This document shows positions 1 through 10,132 of a stretch of 64,000 nucleotides of DNA, piece after piece (positions within the stretch are counted from its first letter, which is position 1; the number at the start of each line of letters is the position of its first letter). The notes under the pieces were generated by a model that was given only the letters and a program-made list of their open reading frames with translations, did no database searches and was not told the origin of the DNA. The position numbers were made by a program, and so were the translations under genes. This DNA comes from Paenibacillus faecalis (GTDB taxonomy: Bacteria > Bacillota > Bacilli > Paenibacillales > Paenibacillaceae). The stretch lies in the NCBI RefSeq assembly GCF_900289175.1, contig NZ_LT985747.1, positions 3,019,761-3,083,760 on the forward strand, written 5' to 3'.

Positions 1-678
1 ATTCCCGAGTCTGGAGAAAAACAACCCTTTAGCCCTTTGATAATCCTCGACCGAGTTGTGATAGTCAAGATGATCCTGGGTCAAATTCGTAAAGACAGCC
101 GTCCGGAAATCCGTTCCTTTTACACGGCCCTGTTCAAGAGCATGGGAGGACACTTCCATGACACAAAACTGCGTACCTGTCTGCGCCATTTCATAAAGGC
201 TTCGCTGAAGCTCCAGTGCCTCCGGTGTCGTTCCCGACATAGGGAATGACCTGCCGTCATACTTCATTTGAATCGTACCGATTAATCCAGTTTTCAACCC
301 ATAATCACTCAAAATTCTATCAATAAGATACGTCGTCGTTGTTTTTCCATTCGTCCCGGTCACTCCGATCATCGTCATGCGCTTGCTGGGCTGGCCATAG
401 AATCTGTCAGCGAGCGCCGCCATAGCGAACCGGCAGTCCTTCACAACAACTTGCGGAAGTAGAATGTTGAGTGTTCGGTTTACAACAAGGGCCACCGCAC
501 CGTTCTCCTTTGCCTCAGCTGCATAATCATGTCCGTCCACCGTATGGCCCGGCAAACAAAAAAACAAATCTCCGGGGGTCACTTTTCTGGAATCAGTCTG
601 AAGTCCGGTAACATCAATGTCACCATCGCCAACAATAACAGCTGCGGCCAAAACGGATGTCAACTCGCTCAGTTTCAT
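1..678 (-). CDS. murE: UDP-MurNAc-tripeptide synthetase MurE (partial, N-terminal part)
   Basis: Cytoplasmic Mur ligase that adds the third amino acid, normally meso-diaminopimelate, to UDP-MurNAc-L-Ala-D-Glu in peptidoglycan precursor synthesis. The 226 visible codons hold the N-terminal UDP-binding domain and the ATP-binding loop GVTGTNGKTT (Lys near residue 112), followed by the conserved TPEALEL and SSHAL motifs. The C-terminal half, with the residues that select Dap or Lys, lies outside the window. Two in-frame ATGs exist at 684 and 678. The GGAGGG ribosome site abuts the first and is 6-7 nt from the second, so 678 is preferred. It is the last visible gene of the mraZ-to-murE cluster. 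Confidence 0.95.
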   Translation of the reverse strand, partial: MKLSELTSVLAAAVIVGDGDIDVTGLQTDSRKVTPGDLFFCLPGHTVDGHDYAAEAKENGAVALVVNRTLNILLPQVVVKDCRFAMAALADRFYGQPSKRMTMIGVTGTNGKTTTTYLIDRILSDYGLKTGLIGTIQMKYDGRSFPMSGTTPEALELQRSLYEMAQTGTQFCVMEVSSHALEQGRVKGTDFRTAVFTNLTQDHLDYHNSVEDYQRAKGLFFSRLGN

Positions 679-743
679 CGTCATCCCTCCAAATATACGC
701 GAGTAGCTTCAGCATCCTTACCTTCGCAAAACGGATGATGATG

Positions 744-2690
744 CTAGTGTTTATGCTCGCCTTCAGATGAATCGTTCCCCATATAGATCCGGATCGTTGA
801 TCCTCGCTCTACCCGGCTTCCCGGCTTCGGTGCCTGATTGATGACTGTGTTGCCTGTTCCCGATTTAGCTAGCATAAAGTTCATATTCAGATCTTCATAC
901 AGCTCCTGAACCGTGGCACCCACCAGATCGGGTACAGTAACCATCGGCGTCTCGCCATACTTATATTCCCGTGGCAGCTGATCCTTTCGCTGCGGAACCT
1001 GCATGTAGTGCAGCGAATCTTCCAATATGTTCTGTACAATCGGCGCCGCGACAACGCCGCCAAACTGAATTCCTTTCGGATTGTCTACCGCTGTATAAAC
1101 GACAATCTGCGGATCATCTGCCGGTGCAAAGCCGATAAAGGATACGATATGCTCTGTCGATGAATAGCGTCCATTAATAACCTTTTGAGCTGTACCGGTT
1201 TTGCCACCAACCCGATAGCCATCAATAAAAGCGGGGCGCCCGGTTCCTTTGGCTACGACACTTTCCAGCGCTTCCCGCACTTGTTTGGACGCCTTCTCGG
1301 AGATGACCCGCCGCTTAGGCTCTTTTTCCACCTCGTCAATGACCTCTCCGGTCTCAGGATGTATCCACGCTTTAGCTACGTTCGGCTGATACAAGTTCCC
1401 GCCATTAATAGCGGCAGATACCGCAGCCACCTGTTGGATCGGTGTAACGGAAACCCCTTGGCCAAATGCTGTTGTAGCCAGCTCAACCGGGCCAACTCTC
1501 GACAGTTTGAACAAGATTCCGTTTTCCTCTCCAATTAAATCTACGCCTGTCTTTTCACCAAAGCCAAAATCACGGATATATTGGAAAAGGGACTCCTTGC
1601 CCAGCTTTTGACCGAGTGCCACAAAACCCGGGTTGCAGGAGTTTTGAACGACTTCCATGAACGTCTGGCTTCCGTGCCCCCCCCTCTTCCAGCAGCGAAG
1701 CCTTGCCCCGCCAACCTCAACAGCACCGGAGTCAAAGAAGTGATCGTTTTTCAAGTTCACTTTTCCCTCTTCCAATGCCGCTGCAAGTGTGATGATTTTA
1801 AACGTGGACCCCGGCTCGTATGTCATCCAAATCGGAAGATTTCGGTTATAGATTTCCGGATCATATTCCTGATAATTTTCCGGGTTAAATCCGGGTCTGC
1901 TGGCCATCGCTAAAATTTCCCCGTTCTTCGGGTTCATCGCGATAGCCCAGCTGGCATTCGCCTGGTATTTCACCATAGCCTGGTCCAGCTCTCGTTCCAT
2001 GATAGACTGAATCGACTTATCAATCGTTAGTTCCAAATGCAGCCCGTCCTTCGGCTCCACATACTTCTCGGATGACCCGGGCATTAGCCGACCGCCTGCA
2101 TCTGACAAGTAGGAGATACTGCCATTCATCCCCCTAAGCTTGTCATCATATTTTTTCTCAGTACCGGTCAGGCCCTGGTTGTCAATACCTGTAAAGCCAA
2201 TAATATGGGCCGCAAGCCCACCATAAGGATAGTGACGCTTATTATCCTCTGCAACAACGATACCCGGCAGCTTCAAATCACGAATTTCCTGAGCCAGCTC
2301 CATCGTAATTTTTCGTCCGCCGGGTTTAATTCGTTCAACCATGGACCCTCGCTTCGTAATCATCTTCTTCACTTCGGCCTCGTTCATGCCCAGCTTCGAA
2401 GCCAGTAACATGGCTGTCTTATCCGGTTCTTTGATTTGAGCCGGAATGGCCATGATGGTCGGCGTGCTGATATTCGTAACTAACGCTTCTCCGTTACGGT
2501 CCCGGATTTCTCCGCGCTTTGCAGTAAACGGAATATTACGGCGCCAGGATTCCTCGGCTTTAGCGGACAGCTCTGCACCTTTTCCGAGCTGGACGTAGGC
2601 AAGCCGCACTACAAGCGCAGCAAACAGCAGAAACAATACCAACAGGGCCCAGAGCAGCCTTCTCCGCTGAGATATCTTGGATACTTTCAC
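744..2690 (-). CDS. spoVD: Sporulation-specific penicillin-binding protein SpoVD
   Basis: Class B transpeptidase of 648 residues, the length of B. subtilis SpoVD, which is needed for spore cortex synthesis. An N-terminal membrane anchor (about residues 12-32) is followed by a dimerisation domain and the transpeptidase domain. The active-site STFK has its serine at residue 295, followed by SCN and KTGTA motifs. One C-terminal PASTA domain (about 580-640) begins VTVPDLVGATV. It lies between pbpB and murE, as in B. subtilis. The single PASTA domain and this position separate it from the neighbouring vegetative PBP. No convincing sporulation promoter could be fixed in the short gap upstream. Confidence 0.93.
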   Translation of the reverse strand: MKVSKISQRRRLLWALLVLFLLFAALVVRLAYVQLGKGAELSAKAEESWRRNIPFTAKRGEIRDRNGEALVTNISTPTIMAIPAQIKEPDKTAMLLASKLGMNEAEVKKMITKRGSMVERIKPGGRKITMELAQEIRDLKLPGIVVAEDNKRHYPYGGLAAHIIGFTGIDNQGLTGTEKKYDDKLRGMNGSISYLSDAGGRLMPGSSEKYVEPKDGLHLELTIDKSIQSIMERELDQAMVKYQANASWAIAMNPKNGEILAMASRPGFNPENYQEYDPEIYNRNLPIWMTYEPGSTFKIITLAAALEEGKVNLKNDHFFDSGAVEVGGARLRCWKRGGHGSQTFMEVVQNSCNPGFVALGQKLGKESLFQYIRDFGFGEKTGVDLIGEENGILFKLSRVGPVELATTAFGQGVSVTPIQQVAAVSAAINGGNLYQPNVAKAWIHPETGEVIDEVEKEPKRRVISEKASKQVREALESVVAKGTGRPAFIDGYRVGGKTGTAQKVINGRYSSTEHIVSFIGFAPADDPQIVVYTAVDNPKGIQFGGVVAAPIVQNILEDSLHYMQVPQRKDQLPREYKYGETPMVTVPDLVGATVQELYEDLNMNFMLAKSGTGNTVINQAPKPGSRVERGSTIRIYMGNDSSEGEHKH

Positions 2691-2776
2691 ATGTTTCCCT
2701 CCCCTACTTGAACCCGTAAGCTCATGAATTTCCGTCTATCACATGAGTATTCGGGACAATCAGGGGTTAGAACAAG

Positions 2777-4993
2777 CTATTCCTTACCGTTTTTTTCATT
2801 CGCTTTGGCACCATCGGATGAGGAGGATTTATCCTTCTTTACAGTATCCTCAGCAGGCTTCAGCGTCAGGTAAACTACACGTTTACCGTTCTCAGTACCT
2901 TCCTTCTGGTCAACAACATACCCTTCGCCTTGTACATGCACCTTCACCTTCATCAAGTTAAGAACCTCCAATGCATCCCGCAAAGATTCTCCCCTGAGAT
3001 CAGGTATTTTCATCTTGTCGTTCTCCTCCGTCAGCAGATAGATCCTCTGACCAGCCTCAATCGGTTCATTGGCTGGAGGATACTGCTGTTTGACCGTACT
3101 TCCTTTCCCTAGGGTCTCAAAAACAAACCCTTCTGCGAGCAGTTTCGTTTTAACCTCGCTAACCTTCATTCCCTCCAGCTTAGGTGCTTTACGCTCCGTT
3201 GAAGCGGAAGAGTTGTTTTTTTCACCCGACTTTTCCTTGGATTCGTTTTTGGGTATACCCCAGTAATTCAAAGTTTGGGAAACGATTTTTTGAAATACAG
3301 GCGCGGCAGCCTCTCCGCCTCCTGCTTGCACATTCGGCTCGTCAATGATGACATATACCGCGATTTTCGGATCGTCTACAGGCGCATACCCGATAAAGGA
3401 TGCAACGACCTTGTTCCGGTCTCTGTAATCCCCTTTTATCGCTGTTCCGGTTTTACCGGCTACGCGGTAACCATCGATGTATGCTAGCCTACCACTACCA
3501 TGCTTCTGGTCAGCAACAACCTGCTCCAGGTACTCTCCGGTTTCTCGTGCAGTCTCGGGAGAGATAACCTGACGTACAACCTCAGGTGCTATTTTTGTAA
3601 TTTCACCTGTATTCGGATCTTCAATTTGCTTGACGATTTGCGGCTTCATCAGCTTCCCGCCATTAGCTACGGCTGAAACAGCTGCAATCTGCTGGATTGG
3701 CGTAACGGAAACCGCATAGCCATAAGGAACGGTCGAGATGTCGATATCTCTTTCCATATTCAACTGACCGACTACTTCACCGGGAAGGTCAATATCTGTC
3801 TTTTCATTAAATCCAAATGCATTAATATATTGTTTCAAACGTTCTTTCCCGAGCATTTCATAACCGAGTTTGACAAAAGCTACGTTACTGGACCGCTTCA
3901 CACCCTCGAGATACGTAATTTCTCCCCATCCCCATGGGACGACATCATAATGCGTTCTGCCACCTGCACGAATGGAACCTGACATATATTTCGCCTCAGG
4001 GTTAAATAAATTTTCCTCGATTGCGCTGGCAAGGGTGACGATCTTGAAGGTGGAACCGGGCTCATACGTGGACATGACCGCATGGTTGTAAAAATTCGCC
4101 ATATCAGGCGTATTCCAATACTCATTCGGATCAAAGGTCGGCATATTCGCCATGCCTAAAATTTCCATTGTATTTGGATCTGCTGCGATAACGGTCATGC
4201 TGAGCGGGTTATATTTCTCATATGCTTCACGCATGGCATCCTCGATATAATACTGGATCGTGTCGTCGATCGTCAGCATAAAATTTTTCCCATTTTTAGC
4301 GGGCTTGTAAACTTCATCAGCCGAAGGAACCCTTACCCCCTTCTTGTCACTCTGATATTTGGCAAAGCCATCCTCGCCCTTCAGTTCATTATCAAAATAT
4401 TTTTCAAAGCCGTCCTTGGCGACTCCATCACGATCCGTGTACCCCAGAACATGCGCAGCCAAGGTGTTTTGCGGATAGACACGCTTCTTGTCCGTTATAA
4501 TTGAAATCCCGCTATCCGGCACTTTGCCCTCAGCTCTAAGCTGACTTTCCAGCTCATCCCTCAACTGTACAATTTCATTCTTCTTATCTTCATTGACTTT
4601 CCAGCCTTCAAGGCCGATTTCCCGATAAACGTGATATTCCCCTTCTTTATTCTTCGCTCTTACAATTTTCCGAAGCTCTTCTTCGTCTTTATTCAACACC
4701 TTGTTAAGACCCTTTACAACCTCATCCTCCAAACCATTAGCTTGAATCACTCTCGGATTTACAGCAATTGTATATGCCGGGGCATCCATCGCCAGTACAT
4801 CGCCATCGCGATCCGATATCGTTCCCCTCGAAGCTGTAATGGTCTCTTGACGGCCAAAGTTATCTAAGGCTTTCTCTTTCCAGAAGTCATTATCAATGAC
4901 CTGCAGCCAGAAAATCCGCCCAATCAATAAAAGAAAAAAGAGGGTAATCACTCCCCCTATCAGCAATGTACGCAGTTTGATTTTTTTAATCAT
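2777..4993 (-). CDS. pbpB: Division-specific penicillin-binding protein PBP2B
   Basis: Class B transpeptidase of 738 residues, equivalent to B. subtilis PBP2B (FtsI), which crosslinks septal peptidoglycan in the divisome. It has one N-terminal membrane helix (about 10-30), a PBP dimerisation domain, and the transpeptidase domain with STFK (serine about 314), SSN and KTGTA motifs. Two C-terminal PASTA repeats follow (about 590-710), then a charged, Lys/Ser-rich tail. It sits directly after ftsL, whose product partners PBP2B at the septum, and is presumably read from the mraZ promoter. Confidence 0.94.
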   Translation of the reverse strand: MIKKIKLRTLLIGGVITLFFLLLIGRIFWLQVIDNDFWKEKALDNFGRQETITASRGTISDRDGDVLAMDAPAYTIAVNPRVIQANGLEDEVVKGLNKVLNKDEEELRKIVRAKNKEGEYHVYREIGLEGWKVNEDKKNEIVQLRDELESQLRAEGKVPDSGISIITDKKRVYPQNTLAAHVLGYTDRDGVAKDGFEKYFDNELKGEDGFAKYQSDKKGVRVPSADEVYKPAKNGKNFMLTIDDTIQYYIEDAMREAYEKYNPLSMTVIAADPNTMEILGMANMPTFDPNEYWNTPDMANFYNHAVMSTYEPGSTFKIVTLASAIEENLFNPEAKYMSGSIRAGGRTHYDVVPWGWGEITYLEGVKRSSNVAFVKLGYEMLGKERLKQYINAFGFNEKTDIDLPGEVVGQLNMERDIDISTVPYGYAVSVTPIQQIAAVSAVANGGKLMKPQIVKQIEDPNTGEITKIAPEVVRQVISPETARETGEYLEQVVADQKHGSGRLAYIDGYRVAGKTGTAIKGDYRDRNKVVASFIGYAPVDDPKIAVYVIIDEPNVQAGGGEAAAPVFQKIVSQTLNYWGIPKNESKEKSGEKNNSSASTERKAPKLEGMKVSEVKTKLLAEGFVFETLGKGSTVKQQYPPANEPIEAGQRIYLLTEENDKMKIPDLRGESLRDALEVLNLMKVKVHVQGEGYVVDQKEGTENGKRVVYLTLKPAEDTVKKDKSSSSDGAKANEKNGKE

Positions 4994-5014
4994 CGGTCCA
5001 ACCTCACTATACTT

Positions 5015-5422
5015 CTAGTTTTGTCCCGACGGTACACTGGATTTATCCGCTTTGCCAGATGGCATAGGAACGTGTATCGCATCGCCTTTCTCAGCTTGAA
5101 CATATCCCATTTCCTTCGCTTTTTGAGCAATCCCCATCTCTAACGTCTGCTTTTCTACTTGAAGTGTTTCTATATTTTTGTTCAGCGTATCGATTTCTCG
5201 CGTCGTATTCTGAATCTGACGGTTGAGATCATAAACTTTTACATGGCTCATTCCAACCCAGCCCATAACTGCAACAACAAGCAGCACGGACACCAGGTAA
5301 AGCAGCTTCTCTTTTTGGGGCAGCTGAGAACGGCGTTTAACGACGGTCGTTTTCTCGACATACTGAGACTGCTGTTGTTTCTGTCTCTCTTGAACGGCCA
5401 AATTGCCGCGTGTGTAAGCCAT
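5015..5422 (-). CDS. ftsL: Cell division protein FtsL
   Basis: Small bitopic divisome protein of 135 residues. It has a basic cytoplasmic N-terminus, one membrane helix (about 45-65) and a periplasm-facing leucine-zipper-like coiled coil (about 70-110). It would form a complex with DivIC/FtsB-type partners and PBP2B. The chosen ATG at 5422 has GGAG 9 nt upstream. A longer GTG reading at 5440 would put the ribosome site inside the gene. The acidic and polar tail is short and poorly conserved, as is usual. The family call rests on position between rsmH and pbpB plus topology. Confidence 0.9.
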   Translation of the reverse strand: MAYTRGNLAVQERQKQQQSQYVEKTTVVKRRSQLPQKEKLLYLVSVLLVVAVMGWVGMSHVKVYDLNRQIQNTTREIDTLNKNIETLQVEKQTLEMGIAQKAKEMGYVQAEKGDAIHVPMPSGKADKSSVPSGQN

Positions 5423-5451
5423 GGCTGAATTCTCCTTCACTTTGGTATTTC

Positions 5452-6414
5452 TTAGCTAGGTTCTAACTTTTCTGCAATACGCAATTTAGCTGAACGTGCG
5501 CGGGGATTCTGCGCTAACTCCGATGCGCTTGGAGCAATCGGTTTTCGATTTACAAGCTTCAATGTTCCTTGTCCTCCACCGCAAACACACATGGGAAAAT
5601 CTGGTGGGCAAGTACATTTTGGTATATAACTGTTAAAGATTTGCTTACAAATCCGATCCTCAAGTGAGTGGAATGTAATAACAGACACTCTTCCTCCAGG
5701 TGCAAGGCAGTTTATCGCTTGATGCAGCGCATCCTTAAATGCACCGAGTTCATCATTAACAGCGATTCGCAGTGCCTGAAAGCTCCGTTTCGCCGGATGT
5801 CCTCCCGTTCTGCGAGCTGCAGCCGGAATTCCTTCTTTAATCATATCGACCAATTGCCCAGTCGTCTGAATGGGACTATTTTCCCGCCTTTCACAAATGA
5901 CCCTGGCAATTCGCCTTGAAAATTTCTCCTCACCATACTCGAACAAAATTCTTGCGATTTCCTGCTCTGGCCATTCGTTCACGATATCGGCTGCTGTAAG
6001 CTCTGCGGATTGATCCATCCGCATATCGAGCGGCGCATCGTGATTATAGCTAAATCCTCTCTCCCCCTCATCAAATTGCGGCGAAGAGACGCCCAAATCA
6101 AACAGAATACCGTCAACATGGAAATGGCCATCCTCGTCACGACCGACTTGGCTGCGGAGAACCTCCTCCAAATCGCGAAAATTTGTCTTGACCAGGGTAA
6201 CCCTATTTCCATATGGCTTCAGAACCTCTTTAGCATTGTTCAGCGCCCAATCATCCTGATCAAGCGCGATCAAGCGGCCCTCTGAACCCAGTTTGGAAGC
6301 GATCAGCGAGCTGTGGCCCGCCCCTCCCAATGTACAGTCAACATATATACCGTCTGGTTTGATGCGCAGCCCTTCTACCGCTTCTTCTTTAAGCACCGTG
6401 ATGTGATGAAACAA
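5452..6414 (-). CDS. rsmH: 16S rRNA m4C1402 methyltransferase RsmH
   Basis: SAM-dependent enzyme that N4-methylates C1402 in the 16S decoding centre (MraW family). The start [15 protein letters not shown], the SAM-binding motif [19 protein letters not shown] and the ITFHSLEDR motif are all present. I start it at a TTG (6414): GGAGGG lies 7 nt upstream and translation then begins exactly where the family begins, giving 320 residues. The upstream in-frame ATG at 6429 has no ribosome site and would itself contain the Shine-Dalgarno. Second gene of the dcw cluster. Confidence 0.95.
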   Translation of the reverse strand: MFHHITVLKEEAVEGLRIKPDGIYVDCTLGGAGHSSLIASKLGSEGRLIALDQDDWALNNAKEVLKPYGNRVTLVKTNFRDLEEVLRSQVGRDEDGHFHVDGILFDLGVSSPQFDEGERGFSYNHDAPLDMRMDQSAELTAADIVNEWPEQEIARILFEYGEEKFSRRIARVICERRENSPIQTTGQLVDMIKEGIPAAARRTGGHPAKRSFQALRIAVNDELGAFKDALHQAINCLAPGGRVSVITFHSLEDRICKQIFNSYIPKCTCPPDFPMCVCGGGQGTLKLVNRKPIAPSASELAQNPRARSAKLRIAEKLEPS

Positions 6415-6485
6415 GCTGCAGCCCTCCATAATTTTCTACTTAGTTCCAGCATATGATTGTGGTGTAAGTACCTGCTGGTGTTTTA

Positions 6486-6923
6486 TTACAGGTCAAAATC
6501 AAAGTCGACCAGCTTCTCAGCGATGTCATTGAACGCTTCTTCTGATTGCTGGTAATACTTTTGCCATTGCTCTTTGCTCCAAATCTCCACTCGATTCGAA
6601 ACGCCGATAACAACACATTCCTTCTCAAGCTTCGCAAATTCACGCAAATTGCCCGGTAAATTTACCCTTCCCTGTTTATCCCATTCACATTCTGCTGCAC
6701 CAGAGAAAAAAAACCGAGTAAACGCACGCGCGTCCGACTTCATGAGCGGGAGGGATTTGAGCTTTTGTTCCATGATGGCCCATTCTTCAGTGGGGTATAC
6801 AAAGAGGCACTGGTCCAATCCGCGGGTGATAACAAAAGAGCTGCCAAGGAGATCCCTGAATTTTGCAGGAATCGTGATCCTTCCTTTATCGTCGATGCTA
6901 TGCTGAAATTCCCCCATAAACAT
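6486..6923 (-). CDS. mraZ: Transcriptional regulator MraZ
   Basis: AbrB-fold DNA-binding protein of 145 residues that autoregulates the division and wall (dcw) operon. It has the duplicated MraZ fold, starting [19 protein letters not shown], with the second copy around [11 protein letters not shown]. The ribosome site AAGGGGTGA is 9 nt upstream of the ATG. It is the first gene of the cluster, and three copies of the expected operator repeat lie about 30-60 bp upstream. Confidence 0.96.
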   Translation of the reverse strand: MFMGEFQHSIDDKGRITIPAKFRDLLGSSFVITRGLDQCLFVYPTEEWAIMEQKLKSLPLMKSDARAFTRFFFSGAAECEWDKQGRVNLPGNLREFAKLEKECVVIGVSNRVEIWSKEQWQKYYQQSEEAFNDIAEKLVDFDFDL

Positions 6924-6950
6924 CTGGCACTCTCACCCCTTAACCCCGAT

Positions 6951-6980
6951 TCCCCACTTTGCACCACTTTCCTCCACTTT
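6951..6980 (-). promoter_or_regulatory. MraZ operator: three 10-bp repeats
   Basis: Read on the minus strand, AAAGTGG occurs three times with exact 10-bp periodicity (AAAGTGGAGG, AAAGTGGTGC, AAAGTGGGGA), followed by a weaker GGGG one turn on. GTGG-type boxes separated by 6 bp are the known MraZ site. The repeats start immediately after the -10 box and cover the likely transcription start, which fits autorepression. Confidence 0.85.
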
Positions 6981-7009
6981 AGAATAATAGATTCGTCATC
7001 AAGAATCAA
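6981..7009 (-). promoter_or_regulatory. Candidate sigma-A promoter of the mraZ (dcw) operon
   Basis: Minus-strand TTGATT (7009-7004) and TATTCT (6986-6981) are spaced 17 bp apart. Each hexamer matches consensus at four of six positions. The MraZ operator follows directly. Confidence 0.55.
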
Positions 7010-7073
7010 ATTCCTTCAAGCAAGCTATTCTTTTTTTCACAAGTACACTATGTTCTGGCGCAGGTTCTGAAAT

Positions 7074-7123
7074 AAAAAAAGAAGCTGTCCCAAAGAGAAC
7101 AAAATCTCCTTATCGGACAACCT
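7074..7123 (-). terminator. Rho-independent terminator after ahcY
   Basis: On the minus strand GTTGTCC pairs with GGACAGC (one G-U pair) and is followed by TTCTTTTTTT. It separates ahcY from the mraZ operon. Confidence 0.85.
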
Positions 7124-7150
7124 CTCAATAATCGAATCAAAGTGTAAAGT

Positions 7151-8419
7151 TTAATGCGGTGACCAGCTGTTGAGATAAGACTTTTGCTCTTCACTCAATT
7201 CGTCAATTTCTATCCCAAGACTTTCGAGCTTATACCGCGCAACTTGTTCATCTAATTCATAAGGGACATTGACAACCTGATTGCCAATGTTGGAGTATTG
7301 GTCATTTACATATTTCAGCGAAAGCGCCTGAAGCGCAAATGTCATATCCATGATTTCAGCAGGATGCCCGTCTCCTGCCGCAAGGTTGACCAGACGACCT
7401 TCAGCAAGCAGGTAAATTTTACGTCCATCTTTCAAAAGATATTCTTCGATATTTCGGCGTACTGTACGAAAAGATTGTGAGCGAGCTTCCAAATCCGGTT
7501 TGTTTACTTCAACATCGAAATGGCCCGCATTGGATAAGATCGCTCCATCCTTCATCACGTCATAATGCTCTCCGCTGATCACATCACGGTTCCCGGTCAC
7601 GGTAACAAAGAAATCGCCATGCTTCGCCGCTTCTTCCATCGGCATCACACGGAAACCGTCCATATAGGCTTCTACTGCCTTGATGGCATCGATCTCGGTC
7701 ACAATCACGTTTGCTCCCAGTCCCTTGGCTCGCATCGCAACCCCTTTACCGCACCAGCCGTAACCGACAACGACTACAGTTTTACCCGCGACTACCAGGT
7801 TGGTTGTCCGGTTTATTCCGTCCCATACCGACTGTCCTGTACCGTAACGGTTATCGAACAAGTACTTGCAGAACGCGTCGTTCACTGCAACCATCGGAAA
7901 CTTCAGAGCCCCTTCTTTCTCAAGCGACTTTAAACGAAGGATGCCCGTTGTTGTCTCTTCAGCCCCTCCGCGAATCCCCTTCAGCAGTTCAGGGCGCTCC
8001 GCATGGAGAATCGTTACCAAATCACCGCCGTCATCAATCAGAAGATCAGGCTTAGTCTCCAATGTGCGAAGCAGCAGCTCCTTATATTCCTCCGGCTCAG
8101 GGTCATACTTCGCAAAGACGGTAATCCCATCCTCCACCAAAGCTGCACACACATCATCCTGTGTCGACAGCGGATTGCTTCCTGTAACCGTCACCTCAGC
8201 ACCGCCAGCTTGAATTACTTTTGCCAGATAAGCCGTTTTCGCTTCAAGATGCAATGAGATCGCAACCTTCAATCCTTTAAACGGCTGCTGCTGTTCAAAT
8301 TGCTGGCGAACACGACTCAGCACGGGCATATGTGCCTCTACCCAATCGATTTTCAAATGTCCTTCCGGCGCCAGCTTCAAATCCTTGATAACGCTACTCT
8401 GAATTGCTGGTGAACTCAT
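7151..8419 (-). CDS. ahcY: Adenosylhomocysteinase (SAH hydrolase)
   Basis: NAD-dependent enzyme that splits S-adenosylhomocysteine into adenosine and homocysteine, relieving product inhibition of methyltransferases. Its 422 residues contain the NAD-binding GYGWCGKG loop (about 217-225), the substrate motifs ([15 protein letters not shown]) and the C-terminal NAD contact region. B. subtilis itself uses the Pfs/LuxS route instead. Here the gene is inserted between bshC and mraZ, which are adjacent in B. subtilis. It has its own terminator and is probably monocistronic. No SAH or SAM riboswitch is visible in the short 80-bp leader. Confidence 0.96.
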   Translation of the reverse strand: MSSPAIQSSVIKDLKLAPEGHLKIDWVEAHMPVLSRVRQQFEQQQPFKGLKVAISLHLEAKTAYLAKVIQAGGAEVTVTGSNPLSTQDDVCAALVEDGITVFAKYDPEPEEYKELLLRTLETKPDLLIDDGGDLVTILHAERPELLKGIRGGAEETTTGILRLKSLEKEGALKFPMVAVNDAFCKYLFDNRYGTGQSVWDGINRTTNLVVAGKTVVVVGYGWCGKGVAMRAKGLGANVIVTEIDAIKAVEAYMDGFRVMPMEEAAKHGDFFVTVTGNRDVISGEHYDVMKDGAILSNAGHFDVEVNKPDLEARSQSFRTVRRNIEEYLLKDGRKIYLLAEGRLVNLAAGDGHPAEIMDMTFALQALSLKYVNDQYSNIGNQVVNVPYELDEQVARYKLESLGIEIDELSEEQKSYLNSWSPH

Positions 8420-8500
8420 AATACGGCCTCCTTAATATATGAAAAATAATACATTAAACAACATTCTTATTAAGCACAGCATTCAAAACTGTCCTTGAAA

Positions 8501-10132
8501 TCAATAATAGATGGCCCGGTGAATACCCGAGTTATCATAAGGAATGGACATAAGATCATCCAGCAGCGACATTCCGTATCGATTCAGATAGTAGAAAAAG
8601 TTGTATACTCTCTCCTGCGGCCTGCCTAGCGGAACGAGAGACTGCTCTATTAGTTCCCACTGCCTTAGTGAAGCATGATGCTGCTGTTTCAGAGCCTCTT
8701 TCGTCTTATTCAGCAAAAAGTCCATTTGAGCCAGTATTCGTTCTTTATTGCTTTCTCCTAAATTTAAAAGTCCTGGCTGTATCCGACTCAAGTCCTGAAT
8801 TAAAGGCTCATAAAGTCGGTTGAAAGACTCTTTGGTTTCGCGGAAACGATAGTCCAAATCAAATTGATCTTGAGCCGAAAGCCACGCTTGCCGCTTGCTT
8901 TCCAGATTTACACATATATCCTGGAAAGTCAAATTGTATTTCTCCATGTACTTTCTGGAGTTATGTTCAACTATCGTAAAAGACAGCCGAGGTATAATCA
9001 ACGGCATTTCAAGCCCCATTTCAGCAAAAGCATAGCGCGTAATCGCCCAGTACGATATTTCTCCCTGCCCCAAAACGGTTCCCAAAACAGGAAGCAGGCT
9101 GTCTTGCATTAACGGCCTTGTAAGCACATTGTTGCTGAAACGCTCTGGATGCCGTTCCAATTGTGCAAGCAACTCAGTTTCTGTCATGGAGACAAGGCCT
9201 CTTCGATCTGTAAAAATCCCATTTTCCCGAAATAGCAACAGCCGCTTGTTCTCAAACAAATAAAACAGGTTTGCTCCATTTACAGGAACATCCGCCTGCA
9301 GTTCATAACCAAGGCCCACAATATCACGAGCAGCTAACTGGTATGAATGACCTAGATATTCATTTTGTTTAATCATTTTTTCAAAAACAGATGATTCCAA
9401 AGACCTAAGTTGTGGATCGGCAGAATCTAGAAGCACAAGTCCATATTTGCCAAAAAGCGCCCCCATCAGCTTGGCGAATGCATCGCTAAGCCCGGTAGAC
9501 GTCTCGACTGAACGACGAAGTAAATCCATCATACCCGGTTTGAATTCACTGTCCTGAAGTAAATTCTGAAAAGTATCCAGCGCCTCTTTCCATTGTTCCT
9601 GCGCAACCGGTGTAAGGCTTACAGACGTCCGTGAATCTTCGTCACCGTCTATTTTTATTTTGGTCACCTCAAGATTCGCTGTCAACATGTATGTATGGTT
9701 TGCTTCATCCCAGTCATGATCTTCACCGGCAATCCAGAACACAGGAATGACAGGCCTTCCTAATCTTTGCTCAGCCTCACGCGCTGCCTGAATAATCGTC
9801 ATCGCCTTATATACAACGAGCATCGGACCGGTCAACAAACCGCTTTGCTGTCCTCCCGTAATGACGAGAGTTCCGTCCTGCTCCAATAAATCCAATGATT
9901 GATGTACCGCCTTATGCGGATTATATCTTTCATTATATAAGCGAAGACTGGCAACCAGCGCTTTACGGTTAATCCGGTTCTCTTCGGTAGAATCCAGCCA
10001 TTTCACGCGCTTCTCCCAGCTGCGCTGATCACGATAATCCCCTCCATAGAAACCGCTCACACGTTCAAAGCGATCTATGTAATCCCGCGCCAGACGCGAG
10101 CCGCCGGATAAGGGCTCCGGAACTATATTCAT
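8501..10132 (-). CDS. bshC: Bacillithiol biosynthesis cysteine-adding enzyme BshC
   Basis: Putative cysteine ligase that performs the last step of bacillithiol synthesis, joining cysteine to GlcN-malate. The 543 residues carry the conserved ITGGQQSGLLTGP and WIAGEDHDWDEANH motifs of a nucleotidyltransferase-like core. A long helical C-terminal part (about 400-480) resembles the coiled coil used for dimerisation. Equivalent to B. subtilis YllA, and in the conserved panE/rsfA-bshC-mraZ neighbourhood. AGGAGG lies upstream of the ATG. Confidence 0.95.
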   Translation of the reverse strand: MNIVPEPLSGGSRLARDYIDRFERVSGFYGGDYRDQRSWEKRVKWLDSTEENRINRKALVASLRLYNERYNPHKAVHQSLDLLEQDGTLVITGGQQSGLLTGPMLVVYKAMTIIQAAREAEQRLGRPVIPVFWIAGEDHDWDEANHTYMLTANLEVTKIKIDGDEDSRTSVSLTPVAQEQWKEALDTFQNLLQDSEFKPGMMDLLRRSVETSTGLSDAFAKLMGALFGKYGLVLLDSADPQLRSLESSVFEKMIKQNEYLGHSYQLAARDIVGLGYELQADVPVNGANLFYLFENKRLLLFRENGIFTDRRGLVSMTETELLAQLERHPERFSNNVLTRPLMQDSLLPVLGTVLGQGEISYWAITRYAFAEMGLEMPLIIPRLSFTIVEHNSRKYMEKYNLTFQDICVNLESKRQAWLSAQDQFDLDYRFRETKESFNRLYEPLIQDLSRIQPGLLNLGESNKERILAQMDFLLNKTKEALKQQHHASLRQWELIEQSLVPLGRPQERVYNFFYYLNRYGMSLLDDLMSIPYDNSGIHRAIYY

